Of a stretch of DNA of 64,000 bases, positions 53,403 through 63,857 are shown piece after piece. The DNA is from JAGVPT01 sp963827085 (GTDB lineage: Bacteria > Bacteroidota > Ignavibacteria > UBA10030 > UBA8401). The position numbers and the translations under genes are program-made. The notes beneath the pieces are model-generated. The model ran no database searches and was not told the origin of the DNA. It saw only the letters and a program-made list of their open reading frames with translations. Where the stretch lies: contig CAWGZY010000008.1 in assembly GCA_963827085.1 (NCBI GenBank), positions 7,655 to 71,654 of the forward strand. The letters run 5' to 3'. Each line of letters begins with the position of its first letter. Positions within the stretch are counted from its first letter, which is position 1.

Positions 53403-56400
53403 TTATTTCAGCAATAACATCTTCTTCACAGCATTGTAATTACCCGACCTGATCGAATAGAAGTAAATCCCGCTTGCAAGACGAGAGGCATCGAATTGTA
53501 CCGAATATCGCCCCGACGGCTTGAACTCATCTACCAGCGTTGTCACTACTCTGCCAATCGCATCATAGATCTTTATCGTTACTTTGCCATCTTTCGGTAG
53601 TTGATAAGCAATTGTCGTTGTTGGATTGAATGGATTCGGATAGTTCTCAATACCGTATTCCGTCACCGGCCCATTTGCGTTCTCAACCTTTGCTTCTCCC
53701 TTGGCTTTTTGTGCAACTGACTTATTGGGAGACAAGCTTACGGCTGCGACATCATTCGCTGTGGTCAATGCAGCCATCATGCCTTGGTCTAGTGAAGAAC
53801 CGTACTTCGCTTTTACATCCTGCAATGCCTGGGCTGAAATCGATTCAGCACTCTTGTCATATGCTCGGAGCGAGGCAAGAAGGAGGAGTGCTCGCTTTTC
53901 GATCTCAGTTCCGGGGTTCTTGCTTATCAAGTCATTTGCAAGTGAAACTGCGTTCGAAGTCTTCCCAGTTGCCGTATACGCATTTGCCAGAAGTTCTTCT
54001 GCGGTTTGCGAGAGACTGTCAGTGCCAACCATAAACGATTTCAATTCTGAAACTATCGTAGTGTCTCCGGACTGCAAAAGGACGGACAAGAGGCGAACCA
54101 TCGCCCGTTGTTTATCCGCAACTGAGGCATTACTCTTAAGAATAAATTGACATAGGCTCGACGATGTCGCATAATCTTGAATGAGGAAGGCATTCGTCGC
54201 GCGCTGATAGAGTTGCGAAGCTGAACCCGATGAGTCTACACTAGTTGTCGCGGAACTTCCTCCTTGAACAATCACGTCTCCACCCCCTCCTGGACATCCT
54301 CCTTGAGACGTTAGCCAATTAAGAGTGTCGATATATGAGCCTGGCACATAATAGATTTTGTTCCAATTCGGAGGTGATTGGTTCCACCAATTATATTCTG
54401 CCTCGATTGTCGCACCACCATCTGCGTATGCATCATACAATGTGCCTCCGTAAATATTATTGCATGTGCCAGAGTAATACCTTCCAGAGTAGGAACCAAA
54501 GCCCATTGAACTTCCACTACCTCTGCAAATTAAATTGTAACTATTCCCCGTTATCGTGTTCAATCCGTTTTGTCCGCTGCCTGCCGTCACAGATGAACCG
54601 CCGTAAGAGCCCACACCGACAAGGCTGCCTGTGATGTAGTTCGATTGGACAGTTCCCCAAGAATACGAGGAGAAGTATAGATTGAAATATTGTTTTGTGC
54701 TGCCATGAGTGCCGTTGCCCGAAAATTGGTTCCCTGAAATAAGCGGAACGCCTGTCGTGGGTCCAATAAGAATTATGCCATAATAATAGTTATTGTTAAT
54801 AAAACAATTTGAAATAGTGGGAGTGGGATTAGGACTCCCCTGAATGACAATTCCATTGCCAGCACCAAGATTTTGGATTGTTGTTTCATTGAGTGTGCCA
54901 CCTCCGCCATTCGTGTAACGGACTCCGTTGGAAGAACCTGATTGGCCATTGATCTGCACGTTCACAATATTCGGCGTAGAGTTAATGACGTAAATTGCCT
55001 GTGTGCCCGAAAACGCCGAATTATTTATTATGCAGGAATTGATTGTTGCTGTGCTGACGTTGGTGATCACGAGCGGTTCGTCCGCACCAGAGATCGTGCA
55101 ATTGACCAGCGAAGAACCATTCGAATTCATTGATATGCCGGTTGTGTACGGGCTCGATTGAGATTGCACAAAGTTAAATGTTGTTCCGTTCGCGACCAAG
55201 GCACCATTGACAACAAGACTTGCACCTGAGGGAAAATTCATCGTTACGCCGGATCTCAACGTAAGTGTTGCACCAGAGTTGATTGTTAAACTGCCAGCCA
55301 CGTTGTAGGTCCCTGAAGGAATCGTTACGCTAGTTGACACGGTCGAGTAGCTGTAGTTGGCTGTTACCGTTGCATTGGAATTTGTAAACACAACTGCCTT
55401 TTGGTCGAAGCCTGTTGGATTGCTGCCTACTTGCGAGAGGGTTGCATTCGTGGAAGACCACCCAGTAAAAAATGCACTGTAACCGCTGATATTTTTAGTG
55501 GTTGGACTTTGAACGGAGTAGTAGGTTCCCAAATTGACAGTTTGACCTAAAAACACTCCACCGCCTGATTGGCCATTTGCGCCCGTAGGATGAAATGGTG
55601 AAGTAAATGTATCGAAGCTATTCGGCTGCGTCCCGTTCGATTCAACATACCAAGGATCCCTAAATTGAATATTGTCAAGATTGCTACCGTTATCAACAAG
55701 AGTTGCTTGAATTGTCGCTGCAGAAAGAGAAATAAAATTAGCAATTTCTTGAAATGGGCTTGACGGCACTGCGACCGTTCGGCTAAGAAGATAGTCAGAG
55801 TTGCTTCCATTCCAATCATGGTGTTTTCGATAATCATTGGATCCTCCCACATTCACAATAAATCTCTCATTGTTTGTACCAATGGCACAAGTAGGTTGAT
55901 TCGGTGTAATGCCATATTGCCCAGAATTTACGTTGTCAGCTCCGACTTCCAACGATCCCCCAGCTTCACCACTGTGATACTGGTTCTGAACGAAAACCGG
56001 CGTTCCAAACAAGCTATTGTCCTGTGTAGCGCCCCAAACGCCCCAAATCGTGTATGATCGTCCGGAAGTAAGTGGTAGCTCTAAGCCATCATTGTAAGTC
56101 AACATACAAGCGGGGGGATTTACACTTGTTATCACCAAATGAGTGTCGGCGCCGGGATAACTGTCTGCATTCGTGGACCAATTGATATCCCTGAAATCTA
56201 ATGTGAATTGAAATATTTGAGTCCCATAATTATAAATAGTTATGAGCATAAGTCCCCAAGGCATATATGGGGTACCCACTTTCGGGCCATGCCATGCAGC
56301 GTAGGTATGTGAGTATGAAGAAATGTATGTCACATTGGTTCCATCCCATCCGTAACCTATGCTACTGCTAAGTGTAGCGTTTACAGTAACTCCCGTAGGT

Positions 56401-56492
56401 GCTTCCACTATAAATTCACCTGTTACCGAAGCGACAGCCCACTGCGAAAAGAACATTAAGTACATAACGAAGATACACAATATTCGTTTCAT
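53403..56492 (-). CDS. Large secreted beta-helix protein with T9SS sorting domain
   Basis: A 1029-residue protein from the ATG at 56492, behind AGGAG, with a signal peptide ending QWAVAS. Residues about 25-370 are beta-rich without a recognised domain. Residues about 385-720 are a right-handed beta-helix with recurring SG..I..N and NC.I.NN patterns (N-N-x-x-x-G-I). A helical region of about 180 residues (roughly 745-925) follows, then a C-terminal T9SS type A sorting domain (NYPNPFNPTTTIAYQL to the terminal MLLLK). Beta-helix proteins often bind or cleave polysaccharides; no catalytic residues are seen. Its layout is shared with the zinc-protease-like protein upstream, and both carry the same terminator sequence. 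Confidence 0.87.
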   Translation of the reverse strand: MKRILCIFVMYLMFFSQWAVASVTGEFIVEAPTGVTVNATLSSSIGYGWDGTNVTYISSYSHTYAAWHGPKVGTPYMPWGLMLITIYNYGTQIFQFTLDFRDINWSTNADSYPGADTHLVITSVNPPACMLTYNDGLELPLTSGRSYTIWGVWGATQDNSLFGTPVFVQNQYHSGEAGGSLEVGADNVNSGQYGITPNQPTCAIGTNNERFIVNVGGSNDYRKHHDWNGSNSDYLLSRTVAVPSSPFQEIANFISLSAATIQATLVDNGSNLDNIQFRDPWYVESNGTQPNSFDTFTSPFHPTGANGQSGGGVFLGQTVNLGTYYSVQSPTTKNISGYSAFFTGWSSTNATLSQVGSNPTGFDQKAVVFTNSNATVTANYSYSTVSTSVTIPSGTYNVAGSLTINSGATLTLRSGVTMNFPSGASLVVNGALVANGTTFNFVQSQSSPYTTGISMNSNGSSLVNCTISGADEPLVITNVSTATINSCIINNSAFSGTQAIYVINSTPNIVNVQINGQSGSSNGVRYTNGGGGTLNETTIQNLGAGNGIVIQGSPNPTPTISNCFINNNYYYGIILIGPTTGVPLISGNQFSGNGTHGSTKQYFNLYFSSYSWGTVQSNYITGSLVGVGSYGGSSVTAGSGQNGLNTITGNSYNLICRGSGSSMGFGSYSGRYYSGTCNNIYGGTLYDAYADGGATIEAEYNWWNQSPPNWNKIYYVPGSYIDTLNWLTSQGGCPGGGGDVIVQGGSSATTSVDSSGSASQLYQRATNAFLIQDYATSSSLCQFILKSNASVADKQRAMVRLLSVLLQSGDTTIVSELKSFMVGTDSLSQTAEELLANAYTATGKTSNAVSLANDLISKNPGTEIEKRALLLLASLRAYDKSAESISAQALQDVKAKYGSSLDQGMMAALTTANDVAAVSLSPNKSVAQKAKGEAKVENANGPVTEYGIENYPNPFNPTTTIAYQLPKDGKVTIKIYDAIGRVVTTLVDEFKPSGRYSVQFDASRLASGIYFYSIRSGNYNAVKKMLLLK

Positions 56493-56523
56493 AACTTTTC
56501 TCCTAATTCGTTTTAGTTTTGTA

Positions 56524-57591
56524 TTACTTTCTCCTTCCAATCCAGATTATTCCCTGCCAATTTATGCCTGTAGCATCAAAACCAACTGCGGCGATTGTAT
56601 TTTCGGAAACAGCGATTGAATATAGCGGCTTGAGAAGTTCATCCGGAGTTTCCTCAAACCATGTAGAGCCATTATAATGCCAAATCGATTCATAGTCTGT
56701 CGCTACTGCGATGTTGTTATCCGCACTTCCACGTATTAGGTGCGGAACTGAGGGTAGCGCGAGAACTCGTTGCGTAGTATCATCCCCTGTAAGCGGCGTA
56801 CGAAAGATACCACCCGCAGAGCCAACATAGAAGTATTTTTCGCTTGCCCATTGAGTCAAGACAAGGTCCTCATAGGGAGGTGTTGAACTCCCTTTCTGCA
56901 GCCAGATCGTTTTCCAAAGTGTGCCATCATATTGTAATAAGATACTCTGGCTCAGATCGTTACTGTACCCACACGCCCAAACCTCGCTTCCATCGGCAGT
57001 CCCCCACACATCATGAAGGTCTATCGTTGTTCCGCTCGAAAGTTTCGTCCACATGTTTCCGTTGTATTGAGCTATCATTCCCTTCTGTCCCACGCCGATA
57101 ATATTATTGGGACTCATTCCCCAAAGCTTGTCGACTGATTGACCATTTTCTGTGCCTCCGATTAGTGAAATTCGACTAAACGAAGCGCTTGTCTGTCGCG
57201 AACTTCCGTTCCAGTTATGTATACCTCCATCGGTGAGCCAAATATTATTTGTTCCGAAAATAAATATGCCTCTAATACTGTAAATAAATTGATTGTCCGT
57301 ATCAAATACTGCTATTAGCTTCCATTGATTTCCATCCCAATGTGCTGCATTATATATCGAACTATCGGAGTAAATCATACCCACCGCCCAAATATCCGTG
57401 TCATTCAAAATAGCGACATCGTTAAATATGCTCGACCCGGCGTTGCCGCCGAATGTATATTGAGTGAACGTAAAGTTGTGGCTCGTCGTATCCGGTCCAG
57501 AAGGTGGAGGAGGAACAACCGGCGGCTCCTTCTTGCAGGTAAGTGCACAGAAGGAAAAAAGAACGATCAGAACAAAAGGATTTAATTTCAT
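56524..57591 (-). CDS. Lipoprotein with beta-propeller
   Basis: A 355-residue lipoprotein. The signal peptide ends in a CALTC lipobox followed by KKEP, and a proline linker (PPPPSGPDTT) leads to a propeller of repeats that end in W-x-x-G or W-A-x-G: DIWAVGMIY, NIWLTDGG, LWGMSPN, VWACGYSN and IWHYNG. This is a beta-propeller of unknown type, possibly seven-bladed. It is likely an envelope-anchored binding protein rather than an enzyme. It sits 31 bp upstream of the beta-helix gene and 244 bp downstream of the M6-like gene in the same direction. Confidence 0.8.
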   Translation of the reverse strand: MKLNPFVLIVLFSFCALTCKKEPPVVPPPPSGPDTTSHNFTFTQYTFGGNAGSSIFNDVAILNDTDIWAVGMIYSDSSIYNAAHWDGNQWKLIAVFDTDNQFIYSIRGIFIFGTNNIWLTDGGIHNWNGSSRQTSASFSRISLIGGTENGQSVDKLWGMSPNNIIGVGQKGMIAQYNGNMWTKLSSGTTIDLHDVWGTADGSEVWACGYSNDLSQSILLQYDGTLWKTIWLQKGSSTPPYEDLVLTQWASEKYFYVGSAGGIFRTPLTGDDTTQRVLALPSVPHLIRGSADNNIAVATDYESIWHYNGSTWFEETPDELLKPLYSIAVSENTIAAVGFDATGINWQGIIWIGRRK

Positions 57592-57754
57592 AGGGGGATT
57601 CTGCTATTTGGAGTTGGAATTAAGAAGATGCCCCATCGGCCCCATGAGAAGTTCGCTAACGTCAGGACAAATGTCAATGACTTATGTAAAAATATTTACG
57701 CTTTTATTTGGTTCAATCTGAAAGTATTAGGTTCTTTGCGACCGTGCCCTCCAT

Positions 57755-57796
57755 TCATTCACAAACAATCCCCGAAACATCATCTGCTTCGGGGAT
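57755..57796 (-). terminator. Terminator after the zinc-protease-like gene
   Basis: The hairpin ATCCCCGAA/TTCGGGGAT at 57768-57776 and 57788-57796 matches the one after 53403 over 31 bases. The T-tract here is interrupted, so termination may be weaker. Confidence 0.7.
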
Positions 57797-57835
57797 CGTG
57801 TTGGTAGAAGAATGCAAACTTTCGAGTCGATAAAA

Positions 57836-60800
57836 CTACTTTGTAACCAACATCTTTCTAGTCTGATTAACACCTGGAGCAACTAATTGGTAGAAATACA
57901 TCCCACTCGACAAGTGTGAAGCGTCAAATCTCGCTGTGTAAGTTCCAGACCCTTGCTCCATGTTAACTAAAGTGGCAACTTCGCGACCAAGAACATCAAA
58001 AACCTTCAAAGTAACTAGGCCTGGTTGAGTTACGCGATAGCTGATTGTTGTGGTTGGGTTGAAGGGGTTTGGATAGTTTTGAGAAAGTGTGTAATCCGTC
58101 ACTGGCTGAGGGGAAATAGTTTGTTGACTCTGCCCGCTACTAACACTCGCACTGTCATAGTACCGCATATCCCCAAGTATTCTATGAGCTTCAAAAGATC
58201 CAATTGAACCAGGAAACATATTATCCAACTGATTTGATATTGTTCGAGCATTTCCCCTGTCTAGCATATCAAAATAATAGCAGGCGAATTTGTCGAACAG
58301 CGCCAATTCTATGACAGGGCTCTCTTGATAATTGCTAATAACGCTGTCAATGAGAACGAGTCTATTTGACCTGTCTATATTGGCCAAGTCTAATCCAGCA
58401 ATAGCATAAATGGTTCTTTTTGTCTTACCACTGAAAATGCTTTGATAAAGAGCCCTTTCAACGGTGAAGTCACTGGCCGCAAAAGTCTCTTTTAGCAAAT
58501 TCAATGCGTTGAATGACACACTATAGTCTGGAAAGTTTGTGATGAGATTAAGACACAGCGCCCTGGCACCGCTCAAATTCCCAGCCGCCATGAGGAGATA
58601 GGCAGAATCCAAAGTAGACTGCATCGGTAACGTTGATCCCTGAGATGCGAAGATGCTACCATCCGTTTTACTCAACGGCGGTGCAGGAACATTCACCGAT
58701 GAACTAAGATAAGGATTATAGCCAACACTTCCGGTTCCCGAAATCAGAAAGTTGTTTGAATTAGTGGTTCCCCACCAATTGTTGCATCCATAGATTGCGT
58801 AACCTGTCATGTTAACAACATTCCATGTGGTATTTGTCAGATTGTCGTAGCCACCACTAAGCGGAGAATTCTGGCCAAGCATTGGATACGAGTTGTTCCA
58901 ACAATACACCCCGGTGCTGTTGCTAGTGATGTTGTTTTTGCCCTGTGTACTCCCACTTCCCATTTTAGGGTTGGAGTTGGTTATCGCATAAAGACCAAAT
59001 TGATTGTTCTGAATGTAGTTGTTATATAGAGTCGGCGAGGATGAAGTCGCATAGATACCCGCGTTGGAGTTATTGTGGACGTTGTTACTCTGCAATGTCG
59101 GGCTGGAGTTGGAAAGATAGATACCATTCGTGCAGCCACTTATAGCAGAATTGGATATCCCAACATTCACTCCATTTTCATATACTCCATAATAGCCATT
59201 GCGAACTTGACAGTACGATATAGAACCGTTTGAACCCGAGTTGAATTGAATACCGTTTCCAGTCGAACTATTTGGAGATTCAAAATTGAAAGTAATGGGG
59301 CTTGTCGAATTGCCATTTGCGTAGAACTGGCTCCCAACAATAAGTGCGGCACCACCTGCAAAGGTCACGTTCACGCCCGGATTGATTCCCAAATTTCCAG
59401 AAGCTACCACATTGACATTTCCGACGACAAGACGATTTGCATTCCACGTGACATTGCTTATTATCGTACCAGATACAGTGTTTCCTACGTAGTACCAGTA
59501 GTCGTCTGACGGAACGGATGTCTTGTTTTGTGTGTCCGTAGCAATTACATGATATCGGTAGTAAACGTCCACTCCTGTCGGCAATCCAGTCGGTGGAGGG
59601 GTGTTATCAGTAAATGTTGTCGTTTGCAAAGCGGACGAATTGAGCATCGTGTAAGTTAGTGAACCGCCGCTATAGTACACAGCCCTATAAACGTTATAGG
59701 ATCCAACAATTACCCCTCCACTAATCATATCCGGTTCTTGATTTGCCGACCAACTTACATTAACTTGACCGGATCCATTGAATGAAGCTTGAACATTTTC
59801 AGGCTTTGAAGGCGAAGCATCTTGTGGATTTGATTGGTACAACTCAATTGAAAAATATCCCGCTGAGGGATTTTCACTCAATACTTCCATACCCACATTC
59901 GTGCTGGCCGTTGAAACCGGAACATATAATGTGTTGTAATATGGTGGTGGGCCATTCAATCCATAGGGACTACGACTATCTGACCAAGGTGAAAATACTT
60001 TTATTCCTGCATCGCCAGGGAAAGGATCTCCGGCATCTGTCTCAGTTGCAAAATTACCTGGATATGTGAGGTTGAAGCGTCCGCTGGCGTACACAAGCCC
60101 ATTATCATCATAACCTGTTGGCCCGCCGCCCAAAACCCTCCATACTAACATCCCCTCCGCAATATTGGAGCTACTCGGATCTTGGGCCCACGAGATAGGC
60201 ATAAAGGCAGTGTTATTGTAATCCGGAACCGACGTCGATCCAATGACCATATTTTGAGTAAACCCGCGATTCTCAAATAGAAAATAATCTCCATTTGCAT
60301 TGCTGTTAATTTGAAAAACCTCAGGTGATTGAAGATAATAATATGCATTCTCTGGTTGTTCACCGGAAATCGGTTTCGGTGTCACCCATCCTTTCATCAT
60401 CCTTGCTATTGGATTCAATGGTGCTGGCGCTGCCCCGTTTGAACCGCCACTATTAGGTCCATTTTTCCTTCCAGCATCCATTACATCTGCACGAGAGCCA
60501 GTTGTATGTGTAATACCTAATAGGTGGGCAAATTCATGACAGTGTGCACCAATGCGTCCGAACACATCAGTTGAGTTTTCCTGATTTTTTGGATCCCCAT
60601 TCCTTTCGCTCATGATGTAAATTGTTCCGGGTATACCATTTGCTGCAGGATTCAATCCTCCTCCCCAATAAAGATTTCCGGCGTAGATAATTACCATCAT
60701 CACAGAAGAATTACTAAGGCCGCCAACGTTTAATCCCTGTGTTGTTGCCGTATTTATCGCATCGTTCACAAAAGTCCAAAAAGAGCCGCTATTGTAATTT

Positions 60801-61201
60801 GATTTTGTATTCGATAAAGTGACCCAAATCGGAACGTTATTTTGCACGTTATTGACGACATACCCAGATATTAAAAGATTTCCGGACGACATTTGCTGGT
60901 AATAATCAGCAAGACTGCCATAAACTAATTCATTGTTATCCGGACCATACATATTCGGTGAAACGTATATCCCACTCGATACGAGTAAATTTTCAAAGTT
61001 AGTTTTGGTGTACGCAGACGGAGATGTGCGATGTTTAACATCTGAGAACTCAACCAACAGAATCTTTAATGTCACGCCAGTATTTATGAACTGTTTGGAG
61101 GTCCCAACTCCTGTTACCGGGCACTTACACGAATCAACGATTGACCATGCTGTTTCTATAAAAAAGATTAGACAAGAGATCACCAGAAATGAGCATTTCA
61201 T
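57836..61201 (-). CDS. M6-like secreted zinc protease with beta-helix and T9SS sorting domain
   Basis: A 1121-residue protein with signal peptide, start ATG behind GGGAGGA. The zinc motif is HEFAHLLGITH at residues 222-232, the metzincin pattern HExxHxxGxxH, with a following ADVMDAG that could be the Met-turn. The N-terminal 350 residues resemble M6 (immune inhibitor A-like) proteases. A fibronectin-like domain follows (about 470-590), then a right-handed beta-helix (about 620-830), a helical region and a T9SS sorting domain (NYPNPFNPTTTISYRV to MLVTK). It should be secreted and cut extracellular proteins. It lies 31 bp after another T9SS gene. Confidence 0.88.
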   Translation of the reverse strand: MKCSFLVISCLIFFIETAWSIVDSCKCPVTGVGTSKQFINTGVTLKILLVEFSDVKHRTSPSAYTKTNFENLLVSSGIYVSPNMYGPDNNELVYGSLADYYQQMSSGNLLISGYVVNNVQNNVPIWVTLSNTKSNYNSGSFWTFVNDAINTATTQGLNVGGLSNSSVMMVIIYAGNLYWGGGLNPAANGIPGTIYIMSERNGDPKNQENSTDVFGRIGAHCHEFAHLLGITHTTGSRADVMDAGRKNGPNSGGSNGAAPAPLNPIARMMKGWVTPKPISGEQPENAYYYLQSPEVFQINSNANGDYFLFENRGFTQNMVIGSTSVPDYNNTAFMPISWAQDPSSSNIAEGMLVWRVLGGGPTGYDDNGLVYASGRFNLTYPGNFATETDAGDPFPGDAGIKVFSPWSDSRSPYGLNGPPPYYNTLYVPVSTASTNVGMEVLSENPSAGYFSIELYQSNPQDASPSKPENVQASFNGSGQVNVSWSANQEPDMISGGVIVGSYNVYRAVYYSGGSLTYTMLNSSALQTTTFTDNTPPPTGLPTGVDVYYRYHVIATDTQNKTSVPSDDYWYYVGNTVSGTIISNVTWNANRLVVGNVNVVASGNLGINPGVNVTFAGGAALIVGSQFYANGNSTSPITFNFESPNSSTGNGIQFNSGSNGSISYCQVRNGYYGVYENGVNVGISNSAISGCTNGIYLSNSSPTLQSNNVHNNSNAGIYATSSSPTLYNNYIQNNQFGLYAITNSNPKMGSGSTQGKNNITSNSTGVYCWNNSYPMLGQNSPLSGGYDNLTNTTWNVVNMTGYAIYGCNNWWGTTNSNNFLISGTGSVGYNPYLSSSVNVPAPPLSKTDGSIFASQGSTLPMQSTLDSAYLLMAAGNLSGARALCLNLITNFPDYSVSFNALNLLKETFAASDFTVERALYQSIFSGKTKRTIYAIAGLDLANIDRSNRLVLIDSVISNYQESPVIELALFDKFACYYFDMLDRGNARTISNQLDNMFPGSIGSFEAHRILGDMRYYDSASVSSGQSQQTISPQPVTDYTLSQNYPNPFNPTTTISYRVTQPGLVTLKVFDVLGREVATLVNMEQGSGTYTARFDASHLSSGMYFYQLVAPGVNQTRKMLVTK

Positions 61202-61232
61202 AACTTCCTCCCTTTTGCTTAGTGATGGATGG

Positions 61233-62138
61233 TCATTGAACTAGCAACATCTTTTTTGTTGCTAAAAAACCCTGCGAGCGGATCTGGTAAAAATACACAC
61301 CGCTACTTACGCGAACTCCCGCATCATTTTTGCTATCCCAAACTATGCTTTGCGTATCTCCGTTTCCCTCGCCAGCATACAACATTCGTACCCGCTGCCC
61401 CAAAACATTATAAATGAATAATGTAGACGATTCTCCTTTTGGAACACGAAAATAGATAGTAGTGGTTGGATTAAATGGATTGGGGAAATTCTGGAATAAT
61501 ATGAAATCCTTCGGAATGATATCGTTTCTTGCTTTAATACCCATAACAACACCGTACTGGACGCTGTCTATAACTGCCCCCACCAAATAGAGCTCATAAC
61601 CAGCTTCAATTTCAGAAAATGTTATACCTATACTATCGGTAATCTGGTCAATCCAGAAGAGCGTCGTGGGAAATTCTTTATCATAAAAAGTAATATACTT
61701 TCTTAACTTCCCAAAAATGTTTTGCATACCTGTATCTAATACAGTGACAACATTTGTGTCTCCAGGATTTATAGCTCCATAAAAGATAGAAACAGTATCA
61801 CCCATCCCCTTGGCAAAATCATATATGGGAAACTCTGCTTGCTTAGTTGGAAAATAACGATACACTTTATTACCTGTTTGCCTTTCATATATTACAGGAA
61901 CGATAGTATCACTGTACCCATAACTCTTGGTCACAAAGCTGTGATAAGTGCATCCGTTGGAAAACATTGTGTCTCTCCCTGTTCTAGTCTCAGTGATGTA
62001 AGGCTCATCCGGGGGGGGAGGTTCTTTATATTGCCAAAGATCATCTGTTTTCATTGGGAAGTAAAAAGCGGAATCCGTTTGCGACTCAAGGATACAATAG
62101 TTAGTTACAAAAAAAGCTAGAATTAGCATTACCTTCAC
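61233..62138 (-). CDS. T9SS-sorted secreted protein of unknown function
   Basis: A 301-residue protein with an N-terminal signal peptide (VMLILAFFVTNYCILESQ). The start is GTG at 62138 or ATG at 62129. The middle 180 residues are beta-rich with tyrosines and prolines and no recognised domain. The C-terminal 85 residues are a T9SS type A sorting domain, NFPNPFNPTTTIYFRV to KKMLLVQ. It opens the four-gene minus-strand cargo run. Without catalytic motifs it is likely a surface or extracellular binding protein. Confidence 0.8.
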   Translation of the reverse strand: MKVMLILAFFVTNYCILESQTDSAFYFPMKTDDLWQYKEPPPPDEPYITETRTGRDTMFSNGCTYHSFVTKSYGYSDTIVPVIYERQTGNKVYRYFPTKQAEFPIYDFAKGMGDTVSIFYGAINPGDTNVVTVLDTGMQNIFGKLRKYITFYDKEFPTTLFWIDQITDSIGITFSEIEAGYELYLVGAVIDSVQYGVVMGIKARNDIIPKDFILFQNFPNPFNPTTTIYFRVPKGESSTLFIYNVLGQRVRMLYAGEGNGDTQSIVWDSKNDAGVRVSSGVYFYQIRSQGFLATKKMLLVQ

Positions 62139-63359
62139 AGTATCACCTTTGCCATTGATTTAGTCGTTCAAAAACTTTTAAGACGAAATTTACAACCTTT
62201 CGAAACAATTCATGGAAACTATTCAGCTAATAACCAACTTCAATTAATCTTGTTTGTATAGGAAATAAAAAAAACACAATAAATTTCAAAGATCCGTGGA
62301 GATAGCAAACCTAAATTTACAACTTTTCTATTTTGATTAAAATATCTGTGTGGGTTCCCATATTCCCCGCCCTAAGAGGTCGTTGTAACGTTAGCTCTAT
62401 TTTCTGATAATGTCAAGGAAAAAATTGCGATTACGCAAATCTTGTACGACTATGCGGAATCCAAAAGAGAAGATTGTAGATCTTTATTTCCAATAAGCGC
62501 GTTGCTCTGATTGAAATGTAGTAAATTCGATTGCCTACGCACATATGTATCCCGTGAGATTGTCATAATGGAGTTTTTGATCTGACGAAATTTATTCGAA
62601 ATAGCCGGTTGACTGGGATTCGGTACAAATCATTGATGCGGCTGGAATAATGTTTGTAGGACTCGTATCCAACGTTGCCACTCCGTAAGCTCCAATTTGC
62701 CGCTTGTGCGCCATAATATGGCTCACGTGCGATCTTTGAAATCATTCTTACGCTCCAACGGTCCTATATTACCCTGGAATGAAGCCCACCAATGAAATTT
62801 GAAATGAAAAAAGGTGTGAATGCGAACGAATGCAGTCGAGTTGGTCCATCCGCGTTTAAGATTTTAACTCCTTGCCGCTTCTCGCGCGCCAACTTCAATC
62901 CACCGAGGCCAGCCAACGAAGAATTTCACGCTGATGTGGTCTGCCGAAAATCGTAAGTGATTCACTTTTAATGAGTTCACATTATGACACAGTTGGTATA
63001 CTTTCGGCACTCTTTTGTCAGTCTTTTGGATGAATTTATGACACCTCAACTTCACTTTAAGCACACTCTCGACATCAATTTTGACAGTTTGGCTATTGTT
63101 TCGGTATAAAAAAATATTACCAAAGCACTTTGTGGCCACAAAAACGCAGAAGGGCTCCAAAAAAATTCTAAATAAAAAATATATAGAAACTTGATGCCTA
63201 CCAGGATTGGATGTGTCGGGCTGTCTTTAGATCGAAGTAGAAGCAACATCTGAGACTTGAGGTAAGGCTTAAACGTTTGAGGCTCAAAAAGAATGCTTTT
63301 TTCGGGTCCTCTTTTCTTGGCAGCGTAAAGAAAAGCGCACACGCGCTCTTCTTCTGCCG
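62139..63359. other. Long intergenic stretch upstream of the T9SS cargo genes
   Basis: About 1.2 kb without a convincing gene. Short minus-strand frames occur (62563-62745, 62864-63160, 63052-63363). The last starts at a TTG overlapping the stop of the sigma-like gene, and its first 35 codons look somewhat protein-like before turning to low-complexity hydrophobic sequence. This could be a decayed gene. No RNA, repeat or promoter stands out. Confidence 0.35.
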
Positions 63360-63857
63360 TCAAAGGTATGCTACGGCCTTATCTTGAATGGATTTGTGGA
63401 GGGAGTTAAGGCGGATGCTCGTAATGCTTTGTCGCTCGCATATTTCTTTTCGTTTGAATCCCGCGTTGAGATCGTTGAGCACGTCTTGCTCCTCAGCGGA
63501 CAAGGCCTCAATGAAATCATTAACGACTGTATGGTCGTATGGCGTGGCTCGTTCTGACAACAAGAAGTCAGCAACAATTCCGCCGGTATTGGCAGCCGGT
63601 TTATCCAGATACACACGCTCCGGTCTGTTCCAAGCATCAATCGTTCTTTTGCCAACTTCTTTCGCGGGAAACGCGCTGCGCTTGTTCAACTCCCTCGAAC
63701 GGAAGTGCATCATGCTTTTCATAAGCCCGGGTGTGCAGCGATCACCGAGTCTCTCTCCTTCCTTCCATGCCATCGTCAATAATTCACTCCGCTGCAATGG
63801 ATCCCTCGAAAACTGCTCTGTGTAATGCCAAAGACTGTCGTACAGTGCCTGTGTCAT
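63360..63857 (-). CDS. Sigma-factor-like or HTH protein
   Basis: A 165-residue protein with a near-perfect AGGAGG before its ATG at 63857. The N-terminal 60 residues (YDSLWHYTEQFSRDPLQRSELLTMAWKEGERLG) look like sigma70 region 2. The last 55 (FIEALSAEEQDVLNDLNAGFKRKEICERQSITSIRLNSLHKSIQDKA) look like the region 4 helix-turn-helix, with the LSAxExxVL motif. It could be a short ECF-like sigma factor or an element-borne transcription factor. The linker is poorly conserved. It may control the T9SS cargo genes downstream, but no evidence in the sequence shows this. The 143 bp to its right hold no gene, only a weak AAGTAG/CTACTT inverted repeat. Confidence 0.65.
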   Translation of the reverse strand: MTQALYDSLWHYTEQFSRDPLQRSELLTMAWKEGERLGDRCTPGLMKSMMHFRSRELNKRSAFPAKEVGKRTIDAWNRPERVYLDKPAANTGGIVADFLLSERATPYDHTVVNDFIEALSAEEQDVLNDLNAGFKRKEICERQSITSIRLNSLHKSIQDKAVAYL

